In this document: piece after piece, positions 1-50,066 of the stretch
Layout: every line of letters begins with the position of its first letter
How positions within the stretch are numbered: the first letter of the stretch is position 1
Assembly (NCBI GenBank): GCA_037179515.1
Contig: JAXCGZ010005731.1
Coordinates: 73,501-137,500, forward strand
Direction of reading: 5' to 3'
Source: Halocaridina rubra
Taxonomy: Eukaryota; Arthropoda; Malacostraca; Decapoda; Atyidae
Length of the DNA stretch: 64,000 nucleotides
Notes under the pieces: model-generated
What the model saw: only the letters and a program-made list of their open reading frames with translations
Told to the model about the DNA's origin: nothing
Database searches by the model: none
Position numbers and translations under genes: made by a program

Positions 1-2597
1 CAGATTGAGTAGTTTCTGTATAAAGCAAAAGCATATTTGCGTTATATAAACAAACCCTGCTGTCGTTTTTGCAACATCTTTATGGAGTATAGTGATATAC
101 TTTTGTAAAGATACTCAAGTTTTCTATATACAAAGGCAACAATCCCCATTTTAAGAGAGGTTGCCTTGTCAAAAGTACAGCTCTCCATGGAAGGAAAATA
201 CGAAGGGATTAGATAGTCAACCCCCTCAGCTTTACCGCCACTTACTTCACGCTTACATGTATTAGAATGTTTAACTTCTCACATGGATAGAATCTACCCT
301 TCACCAATTAAAGAAAGAAGAAAATACAGTCAAGAAAATTATCTATGTCTTACTGTGTTTGTATTTCTGGTTGTCACCTGAAACTTATTCTTACTTTACA
401 CTGAGCTACTTTTTTCTCTTATCTACATTTAAGTGTTTACATTACAAAATGAAACATCGCATGTTCTTGAATTTTTTAAATTGCCATTCTTGCTGCTGTC
501 AGATAGATATTAACTTACAGGAGAAATCAAGCTTTTGTTCCATATGAAATAATCTTTGAATTATTCTTCCAATTATTTCATTTTTGATAAGCAGTACACA
601 TATAGCCAAAGTAGATATGCATTATTAAACATCTTATCAAATTTTGAGAGGTTGCCTCAGAAATTGCAGGAGCATTCTAAACTCAACAGCCTTAATATCT
701 TATCTGTTTTGCAATCATCCAATGTATCGTGTGTGTTTGCATCAGGACCCTTAACTAGGTGATGCATATACACAAATACTTGAAGAATCTTTTAGACAGA
801 TATTATTTGCCATCTCCGCTTGAGACATTGCATATACATGTAAAATTCGCGTTGATATCACAGTACTGTATTTAAGCATTATTTGGTTGGCCTTGAATTT
901 GAGATCATCATCACTTCAACATTGTTTGGTTGTCCAAGAACTTTGCCAGTGATGAGTATTGCTTGACAGTATAGCACCAGTGTAAGCTATGAACAATCTC
1001 CAGTGTCCTCCTACATATGATGCATCTGAAAACTTATTTTCACTTTAAGTAGCCAAACTATGACAGAACTTCCTATTAAAAATAAGTCGTTCATTATCCT
1101 GATGGAAATTTCATTTAGCATTTTATCCACCTACTGATAATTCTCAAAGAAGGAATAGGAAAGATGCCATAGATTAGCAATTAGCAAAAGGTGCTTTGCC
1201 AGTGATTTTTGTCCTATGAAAGATTGCAGTGATCTTTCTCCTTACAAAGTGGCTTGAATTAATTTTAAATGCAAGTGCTTCAGTATCATATATCCTTGCA
1301 GTATGTACCTTTTTTTCTGTATCCTGACCTCATCCTCAGTTCCCTCTGCAAAATTATCATGGTATTCAATGGCTCTCCACAATCTTTTTTACTTTTTTCC
1401 ACATTGAATGGATATTTTTAATTTTCAGAGTTTTTGATATCAAAACTTGATGCATATTGAGAAAAAAAAAACTTGCACTTATTCCCTGTGTGTTGTATGA
1501 GCCAACTACTTGTGATAGGGGGCCAAAAATCTGGCAAATTCAACCTTCATGAAAAGTGTTCTCTAGCCATGTAACAGCTGATTGAAGAAGTAAAGATGAG
1601 CAGGGTATGATGAAGCCCTGTTTGCTTCCCCTTTTTGCTCTGTATTACCCACCACGTTTGCTTCAGTGGGATGTGGCATCTTGGAAAAAATAATCTCACC
1701 ATTTTTCTTGAATATGTGATTCATTTGGTTTATATTGTATCCCTCTCTATTAGATGTTCGCATATTTCCATTATTCATACTTTCATTCATCATCTATATG
1801 TATTGTTTTCCTAACAGTCTACTTTCCTTTTATGTAATTTCGTCACCATTTCATGATGTTTTCCTCTCAGTATTTGTTATTTGCTTTAAATTTTGCATAT
1901 GTCCCTCGTCAGTGTTTTTCCTGCTGGCTTTTTATGAGTTTCTACTGTTTGAGAGGGCATGTTTTTGCTTAAAGGATTTGCATACTTTGCTTATTAAGAA
2001 TCTGCTTCATATTACCTTAAAAAATAATATAGTGGATGAACAACTTGAAAGTGGTTGAATTATTTCCGTAGTACTATCTCTTCATTGGTGTAAGTCATAA
2101 GTTTTGAGGAGAATGGCTTTAATGTACAGTATCAAAGGAAATATAAAGCTTTTCTACCATAGATATAGGTGCTTGAGCACATTTATACTCAAGCACTCAG
2201 CAAAACATAAATAACTGTTTTCTATCTCCTCCTCAACTGGGAAGTTTTATATCTTGATATACAGTGGTAAACAATAATTTACCCTTCATAGCCCTTTGTA
2301 TCTTGTTTGCTTTAAAATGAAAATAATTTACCCTTCATAGCCCTTTCTATCTTGTTTGCTTTTAAATGAAATTTGGCTTTTCCACAGGAAAAGGCATCAT
2401 TCTCACTTTAGCCAAATGCTCTTCTAAAAAATTCTATCCGAGATAGTGTTCAGTCCAGATTAGGAGGCTGCTTTGGGTATATTTTTACTATAGGGTTTTT
2501 CTGTGATGCATTAATAGTAATATAGTACAACTTGTATTATAAGTATTTTTTTTGTTACATAAATGCTGTATCACTTAAACTTTATTATTCTTAACAG
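1..2597. other. Non-coding stretch upstream of first visible fibrillin exon
   Basis: AT-rich DNA with only short, low-complexity open frames. It precedes an exon that opens inside a TB domain, so it is most likely an intron of the fibrillin gene. I looked for a Cys-rich exon carrying the missing first half of the TB domain and did not find one. Only a 49-bp tandem duplication stands out. Confidence 0.5.
2273..2370. repeat. 49-bp tandem duplication
   Basis: Two adjacent copies beginning AATAATTTACCCTTCATAGC start at 2273 and 2322, with only a few differences. This is a local duplication inside the presumed fibrillin intron. Confidence 0.85.
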
Positions 2598-25112
<22,515 letters not shown>

Positions 25113-25651
25113 GTGTTCAAAGTAGATAAATATATTTATAGTATTTTGACTAATCCTATGCCATAGTACTTGATATGATTTGAGAGCACATGAAGTTTAA
25201 GAAGAGGTGTATGAACTCCCGTATATGAAACAAATATGGCATAATTGTAATTTTTGTAGCATACATTATCAACAGCTATATATGTTTAGTGATATATTTA
25301 GTATGTAGTGTAATGACATATAGTGCAGTATCTCTTTCCATGGTAAAATGCCTAGGTTGTAATGGGGTTCCTGTGCTCATGTAGGTAAAAGAAGTGGTGT
25401 TGGTGGTGGGTGGGGTTCCTGTGTCCATGTACATTAGCTGTCTGTTGTACTTATTAGGTATTAGTACTATGGACTTTTTTCTTTATAAAATATTTTTTAC
25501 TAATCGATTATGGTAAATTTATTAGGGTCAAGCAGACAGATATATCGTGATATCTTTGATGGTGCTAAATGTTTTGAATTTATATTTTGGAATTTATTGA
25601 ATGAGAAGAGCATCATTGATAAGAGTAAATAATATGTTTGTTACATATTTT

Positions 25652-25745
25652 GTCGTTCTCTGATGTATTGAAAGCTAGTGTGACAAATTCTCGTATACTT
25701 CGTCGTTCTTTGATGTATTGAAAGTTAGAGTGTGACAAATTCTCG
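25652..25745. repeat. 50-bp tandem duplication in fibrillin 3' flank
   Basis: TCGTTCTCTGATGTATTGAA at 25652 and TCGTTCTTTGATGTATTGAA at 25702 start two adjacent copies that both end TGTGACAAATTCTCGT. Confidence 0.85.
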
Positions 25746-27471
25746 TTTGTAACAAATGTCTTAATTTGTTCTAATCTGCTATTTGTGTGATAGCCATAAG
25801 CTTGGTTATGGATGTCTCATAGCTTTGTATATGTCTTATAGGATACTACTTCCTTTATTCTTAGAATGTGGTGTCTTAGTTGTAGGTATTCTGGTGTGTA
25901 TTTATTGTTCATTTGAAAGCTTATTCAGACTGAATAAAAAATAGCCAATAACCTTTTTAAGTGCAGTATTGAACATACGTATTTTCTTTTGAATTGTAAT
26001 ACAGTGTTTTGTTTTCAGGTGTAGCATTATGTTTTACAGTGATCTAGAATAAGAAGAATGTCATTTAAAAACATATATGTATTACTTTAAAACTGTAATT
26101 TGTATTGTATGATAAGGTACTACAAAATTCACATAGGATTATGACACAACGTTATTTTAACAATATACTTTGTTACATTACCATATAGAATGCATTCACT
26201 GCTTGTTATTTAAGGGTCATATTTTAGCACGGTTGTTTTCATTATGACTTTTGTGATCTTCATCTTTTTAAGAAATATAATTAAAGTCTAGTCTCAGGAC
26301 ATAGTATCTCCTATGTAAGAGAATGAAAATTCATGGATATCTTCTTGAATATTGGCGTTTAGTCTCATGTTTAGACCTGGCATCATAAACAGTTATGTAT
26401 TTAATCATGAATATTTATAAATTCTAAATATCTGGAGAATTGCATGATGAAACATCGGTTTCAGTACATAATGTAAGTTTAAATTGCAGAATGATCACGA
26501 AAGTTATAAAAGGTTTTGTGGTCTTCTTTCAAACGAAGCTTCTCAATTGAGAGGAAATTTTGTTAGCAAGAGATATATCAGTAAAGTTCATATGAAATTA
26601 GCTATGAAGCACCTGAGAAGTACAGTTTAGTTGGAAGTTTTTGTGATAGCTTCTGTAATTGAAAACTGACCTTATGATGTTTAATTTCCTAGCTCATATA
26701 ATTATAGATACATATCTGCATTTTTCTGTTGCACACTCTAACCTTTAAGTATGGAACTAACGGATTCTAATTTTATTTATGATATTGCTTTTCAAATAAT
26801 ACCGTGGTTGGCTTATCATGCTAATTTGTATATGGTATTTCAGAATATCCTTTCTTTGTAATACTGTGCCGTATGAATGGAAATGCTATGTCTGATTTGG
26901 TCATAGTATTGTTATCACTGCCATAGGATATCAAAACTGATGTCTTAAATTTTTGTTAGCCAGTAGGTGTTTCATATTTATGTTTTATATAAGGTATCAT
27001 TTATTTCTTTGAGCTAGCAACAATGGTGCACGCATTCTTTACAGACGATGCCAGTAAATTATTCATATTAAGTATATGACATTGTTTCTATAGTTTGTTG
27101 GCAATAATAGTTCCAATCTGTAGAGGTAGTTCAGCATTGATTGTAATTTATATTATTCATGTTAAGCAAGGCAAATGATGCTTTAATATATGCTAGTATT
27201 TATATTCTTTTGCCATGCATTTTCTCGCATCACTGTGATTTTTTTTAACAGCATTCTCTGCACATAAAAATGGCATTTTATATTTACAAGTCACATACAT
27301 AAGAGCTCTGTATAGAATCAGAAGTGTGTCTGCTGTTTTCTGAGTGAGCTTTTGCAAGTTTTTTCATTTTTAATTTAGCATAGTCGATCTCGTTACTTTT
27401 CTGCTATATGACCTACCTTGCACATTCTTTTAGCAATGATTTTTATAGCCTGTATAAAATGTCTTTGTAAT

Positions 27472-27477
27472 AATAAA
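27472..27477 (+). promoter_or_regulatory. Candidate polyadenylation signal AATAAA
   Basis: A canonical hexamer about 2.36 kb after the fibrillin stop codon and before the next mobile element. A second candidate is at 25933-25938. Assignment to fibrillin is inference. Confidence 0.35.
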
Positions 27478-27929
27478 TATTACTGAAACATCATTTTATG
27501 AACTTTTTTCCAGCGTGATATTTATAAAATTATTTTTCATAAAGAGTATTGAGAAACACTCTTGGTTTTGTTGAGAGTTTGGGTCATAAACAAACTTGAT
27601 TGAAAAATTACGGCAGAGAAATGGAATACCCTACAAACAGGCCTACAGATGGAAATTATCTGGGGTTGGTTATGTATACATATATAGAACTTTTTTATGT
27701 TCTATCACTGTTGTTCTCAGTCTTCTTCAGTTATGTGCAGGACACGAAGCTTGGCTAGCTCATAGGTTCCGCCTATACTCTTCAAAGGAATGTACAGTAA
27801 TGTAGTTGATCAGGAAACATTACCGAGTATGCCAACCATGGACAAGAAATCTTTTAAAAACTACAAAACCTAAAACTGTCACATGATAACTCACATTTCA
27901 TTACAGCAAACGTTATCTTGTATCTTATC

Positions 27930-29030
27930 TGCAAATCATTTGGGTCACTAACCAATAATAACAGTAAGGAAAAATTGCATATTCTCTGGGAGAGTGAGGT
28001 ATGGTGGAGAAAGCACCAATTTTTATACTAATGATGACTGTAAATGAAAAAGTGCCCAACTGTTTCTGTAGCATTACAATACCTACAATTTGGATCTGAC
28101 ATAAGGCGTAAACGATGCGTATGAACATGCAAGTGAGAGCGTCCCCGACATAGACGTGCCTTGGCAACTTCTGACCTGTAATTTCAAAGCTCAACCCATG
28201 GACATCAATGCCATTACAATTTGTAATTTCCTAAGAAATCTTGATGACAATCAACATGTCACCATGGAGGCAAATATGAGAACCCATATTTCAGAACACG
28301 CAATATACTATGTACTGCTAGGCTAGTGGAAGAAACAGAGGGAATGGGTAAAGGTATTCTTTGCAAACTGATCCGCTGCCCTATTTCCAGTGATGCCAAA
28401 GTGGACAGGGATCTACTGGAACACAATGCTACAACCACCTTCCTGATGACAAACTAATGTCTGTAAGCAGTTATAGATACATCATATATTGGCCTTGAAG
28501 AGCAGAGTGATTCCAAGGTTAGCTTTAGAATCATCACAAAGGATAACCAATGAAGCTATACGAAAAGTAACTACCCATCGTAGAGCTTTCCAGATTGCAA
28601 ACAATTTGGCTGCCATACTGAGTAAGAATATGAAAGCCTCCAAATAGCATAACATAGTATGGAAATGACAAAACCTGCCAATCAAACGGAGGATATATCA
28701 GCATTAATGGACATCGAACTATGAGAGTGCATTCAAAGAGTCAGGAGATCTTTTACGGAGTGTAATTGTAAATAGGGCACGAAATTTGTCTGTGGCCAGA
28801 ATATTTTTAGCTTGAATAACAAGATTTACATTTATGATGCACTAGGGATGAATCCAAGGCAGTATCATTAAGAAGAGAGTAAGAGATTCAAATCAAAGCA
28901 GAGGGAAGCCAAACTCTCCCTGCTCTCAACAGCACCAGACATTTCCTGGAATTTGGCAACCACGAGAGTGCTCAGGCCCTTTCCTCTTCTGGGAAAACTA
29001 CTGGGATGGGATTAGACCTAAAGGGATAGT
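27930..29030 (-). mobile_element. Decayed LINE with RNase H region, minus strand
   Basis: Minus-strand frames contain an RNase H-like block (AAKLFAIWKALRWVV then SLVILCDDSKA) near 28500-28620, upstream pieces (RRGKGLST and GNVWCC) near 28900-29000, and a C-terminal LPRHV segment near 28160. The nucleotide block around 28930-29000 matches 13330-13440 in reverse complement, so it is the same family as the LINE at 11060-13979. Multiply frameshifted. Ends approximate. Confidence 0.6.
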
Positions 29031-29267
29031 ATTATAATCTTTACCAACCAAACTGCATAATTTATATCATTACATACACAGTCTATAGTAAATAGTATCT
29101 TACCTCTGTGTGGTAATGCTTCTTCACATAACCAATAACCAAGTCTCACCGGCCTCCACTTTAAACATACTTTATCCAAGCTGAACTCAGAAAACACTGA
29201 TCTGAAGAAACAACTTCCTTAAACAGCTAAACCTTTCACCATCAGTCAACACTTTAACAACATATAT

Positions 29268-29900
29268 TTTAGCCAGAAATGTGGCTGATGAAATTTAATA
29301 CTTCAAAATGTAAGGTAATTAGAAAGAGTACAAGTGCAGGAGCTGAACTTCAAGAGATGCAGAATGAGAGATCTAGGAGTAAACATACCGACAGATTTGT
29401 CTCCAGAAATGCATATAAATGGCATAGTAAGGGCAGCATATGCTTCTTAGCAAATGTAAGGGTAGCCTTCAGATAAATGGACAAGGAAATGTTCAGAAAT
29501 ATTTATGTAACTTATGTGAGGCCAAAGCTTAAATATGCAGCCCTCTTTTGGAATCCACACTTGAAAAAGCACCTAACTAATGGAAAAAGTTCAAAGACAC
29601 GACATGAACTGGTGCCAGAATTAAGCGATCTCAGTTATGAGGAGAGGTTAAGGGACTTAGACTTATCTATCATAAGTCAAAGCTAGAAGAATGTAGAGGG
29701 ATATGGTGACAATTTTTAAATTCCTTCATGGTTTTGACAGACTTGATAGGGATCGATATTTTGATAAGGCTGCCTTTAGAATTAGAAATCATAGTTTGAA
29801 GCTTCATAAGAAAACTTTTTTGCAGGATGTAAGAAAGTACCTTTTTAGTGTAATAGTAGCTGAGGACATGAATTTGCTAGAACATACAAGTTTTGGCTTC
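29268..29900 (+). mobile_element. CR1 copy G (old fragment)
   Basis: From MKFNTSKCKV to the DVRKYLFS region of CR1 ORF2, the same family as the pile at 14.5-23.9 kb but clearly more diverged. Frameshifts break it into three frames (29279-29476, 29477-29686, 29703-29957). No 3' hairpin or tail is retained. Confidence 0.85.
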
Positions 29901-30354
29901 GACGGTAGTAAAACAAAATATTTCAGCAATTGTAATAAAAGGAAGAACTTCAGGTGACTCATTTATATAATTTTCCATTGGAGGAGCTTGTGTCATCAAA
30001 CATAAATTATTTTAACGATATTTACATAATGGCAAGACACTTGTCATAATTGAAGGGCGAGTGTATCAGCTTGTATCGGGCTCTATGAGGCAATTTATGT
30101 GTATGTACTACAGCTGAAGGGTGTTTTGGACTTAAACAGGACTGTTTAGGACAGTTCTATGTAAAGTCTTCCTTCAGTTACTGTTAATTTTCTATGCCTA
30201 CATGAGCACTGAATATTCTTGGATATTGGTTAAACACCTCTTATCATTCCTTCACATCTGACAAGTCTCTTGCTCTTTACGTTGGTTTCTTCGTGACCAG
30301 GTCCAAAGAGGGCAGATTTTTTTTTTTTTTTTTTTTGCCCATCCTAGTGTCACA

Positions 30355-30356
<2 letters not shown>
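29901..30356. other. Short unassigned stretch
   Basis: No gene seen. It ends with a run of T (about 30317-30336) shortly before the AT array that abuts the RTE element. Confidence 0.5.

Positions 30357-30435
<79 letters not shown>
30357..30435. repeat. (AT)n array at the 3' end of the RTE element
   Basis: About 79 bp of AT dinucleotides directly beyond the 3' end of the minus-strand RTE element. It probably grew from the element's simple-sequence tail. Confidence 0.95.
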
Positions 30436-30439
<4 letters not shown>

Positions 30440-30686
30440 GGCTGTTTCCCCCTTTAATTGGGGGGTAGCCGACATCAAGAAAGGAAAACAAATAGGGGGA
30501 TTACTTTGCTCTATGGGCAATGACGAGGGAGCTAGCGACCGTTCAGATGGCACTGCTGGAGTGCCACAGCCCATCCTCCCGGCTCTTCCACAACCTGTGT
30601 CGCTTCACAACTGCCAGCTCCTCCTACTGCCCCTACCACAGGGCTATCTCTGTAAGATGCAGCCCCGTGGCAACAGCAGATGCCCA

Positions 30687-31895
30687 TCAGAGCCGCGTCA
30701 CAATCGCTCGCCACTCATTCCTATTCTTAGCACGCTCGCTTGCTTCCCTCACATCCATCCTCCTATCATTCAGGGCTCTCCTTACTCCATCCATCCATCC
30801 AAACCTAGGCCTCCCTCTAGCATTTCTCCCATCAACTCTCGCATTCATCACCTTTTTCAGCAGCCTTTCATCATCCATCCTTTCCACATGGCCAAACCAT
30901 CTCAGAACATTCATATCTACTCTGGCTGCAATTTCTCTCCTCACACCCGTTCTTGCTCTCACCACTTCATTCCTAACCCTATCCAATCGAGATACACCAA
31001 TCATACTCCTCAGGCATTTCATCTCAAACACATTTAGTTTCTGTCTCTCACTTACTTTCATACCCCATAACTCTGATCCATACATCACAGTTGGCACAAT
31101 CACTTTCTCATACAAAACTTTCTTAACATTCATTTCCAACCCTCTATTCTTCATCACTCCTTTCAATGCACCCAACACTTTACATCCTTCATTCACTCTG
31201 TGACACACATCTGCTTCCACTCCACAATTTGCAGCTATAACCGAGCCTAAATACTTAAACTGATTAACCTCCTCAAGTGTCTCTCCATTCAACATAACAT
31301 TCAATCCAGCGCCATCCTCATTTCTTGTACACCTCATAACCTTACTCTTTCCCACATTCACTCGCAACTTCCTTCTCTCACACACCATTCCAAATTCTGA
31401 CACTAACTGACACAGCTTTTCCTCTGAAGCTGCCACCACCACAGTATCATCTGCAAACAGCAACTGATTCAGCTCCCACTCGTTATCATCCCCATCTACC
31501 ATTCTCAAACCTCGACCACGCACTCGCTCATTCACCTCTCTTACAACTCCATCAATATACAAATTGAACAGCCATGGTGACATCACACATCCCTGTCTCA
31601 GTCCCACACTCACTGGAAACCACTCACTCACTTCATTCCCTACCCTAACACAAGCTCTACTACCCTCATACAAACTCTTCACTGCATGCAACAATTTACC
31701 ATTTATTCCATATAATCTCAAAACATTCCACATAGCCTCTCTATCAACTCTATCATATGCTTTCTCCAGATCCAAAAATGCAAAATACACATCCTTACCC
31801 TTTGCTAAATATTTCTCACATAACTGCCTAACTATAAAAATCTGATCTATACAACCTCTACCTCTCCTAAAACCACTCTGCACTTCCGCGATCAC
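30687..31895 (-). CDS. RTE ORF, part 2: reverse transcriptase and C-terminus (402 codons)
   Basis: It continues the RT in a different frame from part 1: QSGFRRGRGC, FLDLEKAYDRVDR, GLRQGCVMSP, the catalytic LLFADDTVV, then NQFKYLGSVI and the RTE-type C-terminal WFGHVERM and GRPRFGWMDG. The first codon of the open frame is GTG and in-element context extends upstream, so this is the second half of a frameshifted gene. One repaired frameshift would give a full protein; as read it is split. Confidence 0.85.
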   Translation of the reverse strand: MIAEVQSGFRRGRGCIDQIFIVRQLCEKYLAKGKDVYFAFLDLEKAYDRVDREAMWNVLRLYGINGKLLHAVKSLYEGSRACVRVGNEVSEWFPVSVGLRQGCVMSPWLFNLYIDGVVREVNERVRGRGLRMVDGDDNEWELNQLLFADDTVVVAASEEKLCQLVSEFGMVCERRKLRVNVGKSKVMRCTRNEDGAGLNVMLNGETLEEVNQFKYLGSVIAANCGVEADVCHRVNEGCKVLGALKGVMKNRGLEMNVKKVLYEKVIVPTVMYGSELWGMKVSERQKLNVFEMKCLRSMIGVSRLDRVRNEVVRARTGVRREIAARVDMNVLRWFGHVERMDDERLLKKVMNARVDGRNARGRPRFGWMDGVRRALNDRRMDVREASERAKNRNEWRAIVTRL

Positions 31896-31932
31896 ATATT
31901 CGGTCTTATCCCTAATCCTATTAACCAGTATC

Positions 31933-33690
31933 CTACCATTTTCCTACCACACTCAACAAACTTATACCCCTAAAATTACTGCATTCATACATATCTCCCT
32001 TACCTTTGTATAGGGGCACTATACAGGCAATCACCCAATCCACTGGCACCAATGACAACATAAAGCATATATTAAACTCTCTCACTAACCATTCCAATGC
32101 AGTCACACCCCCTTCTTTCAACATCTCCGCTCTCACACCATCCATTCCAGGTGCTTTACCTGCTTTCGCTTCATACAATGCCCTTTTCACCTCCTCTCTT
32201 GTAATCTCTCTCTCATTTTCATCTCCCATTACTGGCCCTTGAACCCCTCCCACTGCCACTATAGCTGCCTCTCTATCTTCCTCAACATTCAGCAAGTACT
32301 CAAAATATTCTGGCCATCTTATCCTTGCATCGTTCCCTCTTAACATCTGTCCATTCACATCTTTCACTGTCTCTTCCATCCTCGATCCACCCTTCCTTGC
32401 TCTCTTCACTTCTTTCCAAAACTTCTTTTTATTCTCCTCATATGACCTACTAAAATCCTGTCCCCACCTAACATTTGCCAACCTCTTCTCTTCCTCTACC
32501 TTCCGCTTGGTTTCCACATTTTTCTCCCTATATCTTTCATACTTCTCCTTACTTTTACACTGCAGCCATTCCTCAAAAGCCCTCTTTTTCTCTTCCACCT
32601 TCATTTTCACCCCTTCATTCCACCACTCGCTGCCCCTCCTCATGCCACCTCCAACAAACCTCTTTCCACACACATCACTTGCATGTCCCACAAAACATTC
32701 TTTCATCAACCCCCATTCCTCCCCTAACTCCCCAACTTCTCTCTCTTTCACCCTGTCATATGCCACTCTCAACCTGTCCTGATATTCCTGTCTCTTCTCT
32801 GGCATTTTCAACTCTTCCACCTTCACTATTTCCCTTCTACATCCCCCCACACTATTTCCCCACTCTTTTGCTACTACCACTTTTGCTTCAACCAAAAAAT
32901 GATCAGACATCCCAGCAGCCACACCCCTGAATGCATGTACATCTTTCACTCTACCAATCATGCTCTTTGCTACCAACACATAATCCATCAATGCTCTTTC
33001 TTTCACTCTTCCATTTGCCACTCTCATCCATGTATACTTATTTATTAACCTCTTCTTAAATAAACTATTACCTATCACCAACTCTTGCTCCACACACGTA
33101 TCTAACAGTCTCTCGCCACTCTCATTCCCACCTGGTACCCCATACTTTCCTACAACACCTTCTATCTCTCCATCACCCACTCTGGCATTCAAGTCACCCA
33201 ACACAACTACATAGTTCCTTCTACTCAGACCATCCACACATCTAGTTAACTCATTCCAGAATTCATCCCGCTCTTCCTCACTTCTCTCACATCCTGGCCC
33301 ATACGCACTAACAAAAGCCCAACATTCCCTTCCTATCCTAGCCCTCACCCACATCAGCCTAGATGACACTTCTTTCCATTCCACTACCTGATTTACCATC
33401 CATTCACTCAGCAATAATGCCACACCTTCTCTCGCTCTCCCCCTTTCAACCCCAGACACCCTACCCGTCACATCACCAAATGCCATTTCTCCTTTTCCTT
33501 TCATCTTCGTCTCACACAATGCCAATACATCCATCTTCCTCTTACCAAACATATATCCAATCTCACATCTTTTGCTCTCTATCGTACTACAACCACGCAC
33601 ATTTAGACACCCCAAAACTAGAGTTTGGGGAGAAGTTATTCTCCCCTCTACTCCCCTTCTTCTTTGACGTCTCGCAGGAGGTTGATACAA
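31933..33690 (-). CDS. RTE ORF, part 1: endonuclease and start of reverse transcriptase (585 codons)
   Basis: Apurinic-like endonuclease with CLNVRG, LCETKMK, LGDLNARVGD and MSDHFLV, then a charged linker and the RT entry region (WPEYFEYLLN, KAGKAPGMDG, IVPLYKGKG, FRGISLLSVVGK). The open frame begins at a TTG, so the true start is unclear. It ends at TAG just after VGKW. About five bases appear to be missing there relative to a continuous RTE frame, which throws the rest into another frame. Confidence 0.85.
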   Translation of the reverse strand: MYQPPARRQRRRGVEGRITSPQTLVLGCLNVRGCSTIESKRCEIGYMFGKRKMDVLALCETKMKGKGEMAFGDVTGRVSGVERGRAREGVALLLSEWMVNQVVEWKEVSSRLMWVRARIGRECWAFVSAYGPGCERSEEERDEFWNELTRCVDGLSRRNYVVVLGDLNARVGDGEIEGVVGKYGVPGGNESGERLLDTCVEQELVIGNSLFKKRLINKYTWMRVANGRVKERALMDYVLVAKSMIGRVKDVHAFRGVAAGMSDHFLVEAKVVVAKEWGNSVGGCRREIVKVEELKMPEKRQEYQDRLRVAYDRVKEREVGELGEEWGLMKECFVGHASDVCGKRFVGGGMRRGSEWWNEGVKMKVEEKKRAFEEWLQCKSKEKYERYREKNVETKRKVEEEKRLANVRWGQDFSRSYEENKKKFWKEVKRARKGGSRMEETVKDVNGQMLRGNDARIRWPEYFEYLLNVEEDREAAIVAVGGVQGPVMGDENEREITREEVKRALYEAKAGKAPGMDGVRAEMLKEGGVTALEWLVREFNICFMLSLVPVDWVIACIVPLYKGKGDMYECSNFRGISLLSVVGKW

Positions 33691-33896
33691 GGGGGGGATT
33701 CCTAGTCCCCCCCGCTCCGTCCACTTTTAGTCGCCTTTTACGACACGCAGGGAATACGGTGAGGCTATTCTTTGATATTGTGCCCGCCCCATAGGGCTAA
33801 TGATACAAGAAAAAAAACAGTAACTCATTCCTCTAACTGACTACGGCTTTCCATAAGCATTGCAAAGAATTGTAACAATATTTGAAAATAGTTATA

Positions 33897-33900
<4 letters not shown>

Positions 33901-33990
<90 letters not shown>

Positions 33991-34004
33991 TATATATATA
34001 TATT
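33901..34004. repeat. (AT)n array, interrupted
   Basis: About 100 bp of AT dinucleotides with a few phase breaks, immediately before a SINE. Confidence 0.95.
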
Positions 34005-41415
<7,411 letters not shown>

Positions 41416-41442
41416 GGATGAATAAAATAAAAAATAAAAAAT

Positions 41443-48980
<7,538 letters not shown>

Positions 48981-49406
48981 ATCACATTCAGTTATCCAGT
49001 TTTCAGATTTATTCCACCCAACTTCATTACATGATAATACTTGAAAAATGTGAATGATAGGTGCCACTAATGGCCAATGAACACTGCAGATGAAATAGTT
49101 TTGGTATTTCTTCACCCTTGACATAGTAAATGCCTATTCTTTGTCACCCTTCTTTCTATGCTTTTTAATGACCTCCTTCTCTTTCTCAGCTATATCACAT
49201 TCAGTTATCCAGTTTTCAGATTTATTCCACCCAACTTCATTACATGATAATACTTGAAAAATGTGAATGATAGGTGCCACTAATGGCCAATGAACACTGC
49301 AGATGAAATAGTTTTGGTATTTCTTCACCCTTGACATAGTAAATGCCTATTCTTTGTCACCCTTCTTTCTATGCTTTTTAATGACCTCCTTCTCTTTCTC
49401 AGCTAT
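48981..49406. repeat. Perfect 213-bp tandem duplication
   Basis: ATCACATTCAGTTATCCAGT begins copies at 48981 and 49194, and the two 213-bp units appear identical by eye. 213 is divisible by 3, so the minus-strand frames of the two copies read the same peptide, each interrupted by the same stop. A very recent duplication or an assembly artefact. Confidence 0.92.
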
Positions 49407-50066
49407 ATCTATGAACTTTTAAGAGATGGTTCAAATACAAGTTTGGGATACTTCCCCCATGGGATATTACATATATATTGCATTTCTTCTGGATCACTAT
49501 AGAGCAGGTAATCTGATCCATGATTGCATCGTGAATCTTTCCATATTTTGAGCTACATGACTTCATGCAACAATGGTGTGATTATACATTAGTACTGAAG
49601 AAGAGCCTTCTGATATCTATATGTGTACTCATACTTGGTAGGGTATGCAGATAGCAAATGTAATCTATCTGTATCTTTACGTAATCATTTTAAGTGATTG
49701 AAGAGCCTCAAGCTTCTGTGAAATAAACACTGAGTATTGCAGCAAAGCTATAGAATCATTATCAAAATTTCCATAACTTATACAAGTGAACATAAAGAAA
49801 CACTGAAAGATCTAGCTTAGTTTCTTTTCATTTTTCACAAAGTATTTAATATATGCTGCACTGTAATTATACTATACCTGATGTGAATATCTTCAGTTTT
49901 CTTTTCATTTCTATACACATTTTAGCATATTTAAAATACATAGTTTTTTCTGTAATACCTCAATATATAAGTGCTCAATGGAGGTTTACGAAAAAATGCA
50001 AAATTATAAAAACAATTATTATGCACTTAAATTGTAAAGAAATCCATCAGATCTAAGGAAATGTAT
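49407..50066 (-). other. Presumed 3' UTR of the RUFY-like gene
   Basis: AT-rich sequence directly after the RUFY stop on the minus strand, with no coding signal. The UTR end is not determined. Confidence 0.45.

Larger units (their letters stand above)
25113..27560 (+). other. Fibrillin 3' UTR and downstream DNA
   Basis: About 2.4 kb of AT-rich DNA with no coding signal after the fibrillin stop. Candidate polyadenylation hexamers AATAAA occur at 25933-25938 and 27472-27477. Which is used cannot be told from sequence alone. Confidence 0.55.
30437..33790 (-). mobile_element. RTE-clade LINE, almost complete
   Basis: About 3.35 kb on the minus strand: a GC-rich 5' leader (33691 to about 33790), an endonuclease-RT frame in two parts, and a short 3' UTR ending at the AT array. 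Single-ORF layout, size and motifs fit RTE. Only one clear break separates the two coding parts. Compared with the other LINEs here it is a recent insertion. Confidence 0.85.

Noticed and set aside
30520..31203. Plus-strand open frames across the RTE element
   Set aside because: They are antisense shadows of the minus-strand reverse transcriptase.
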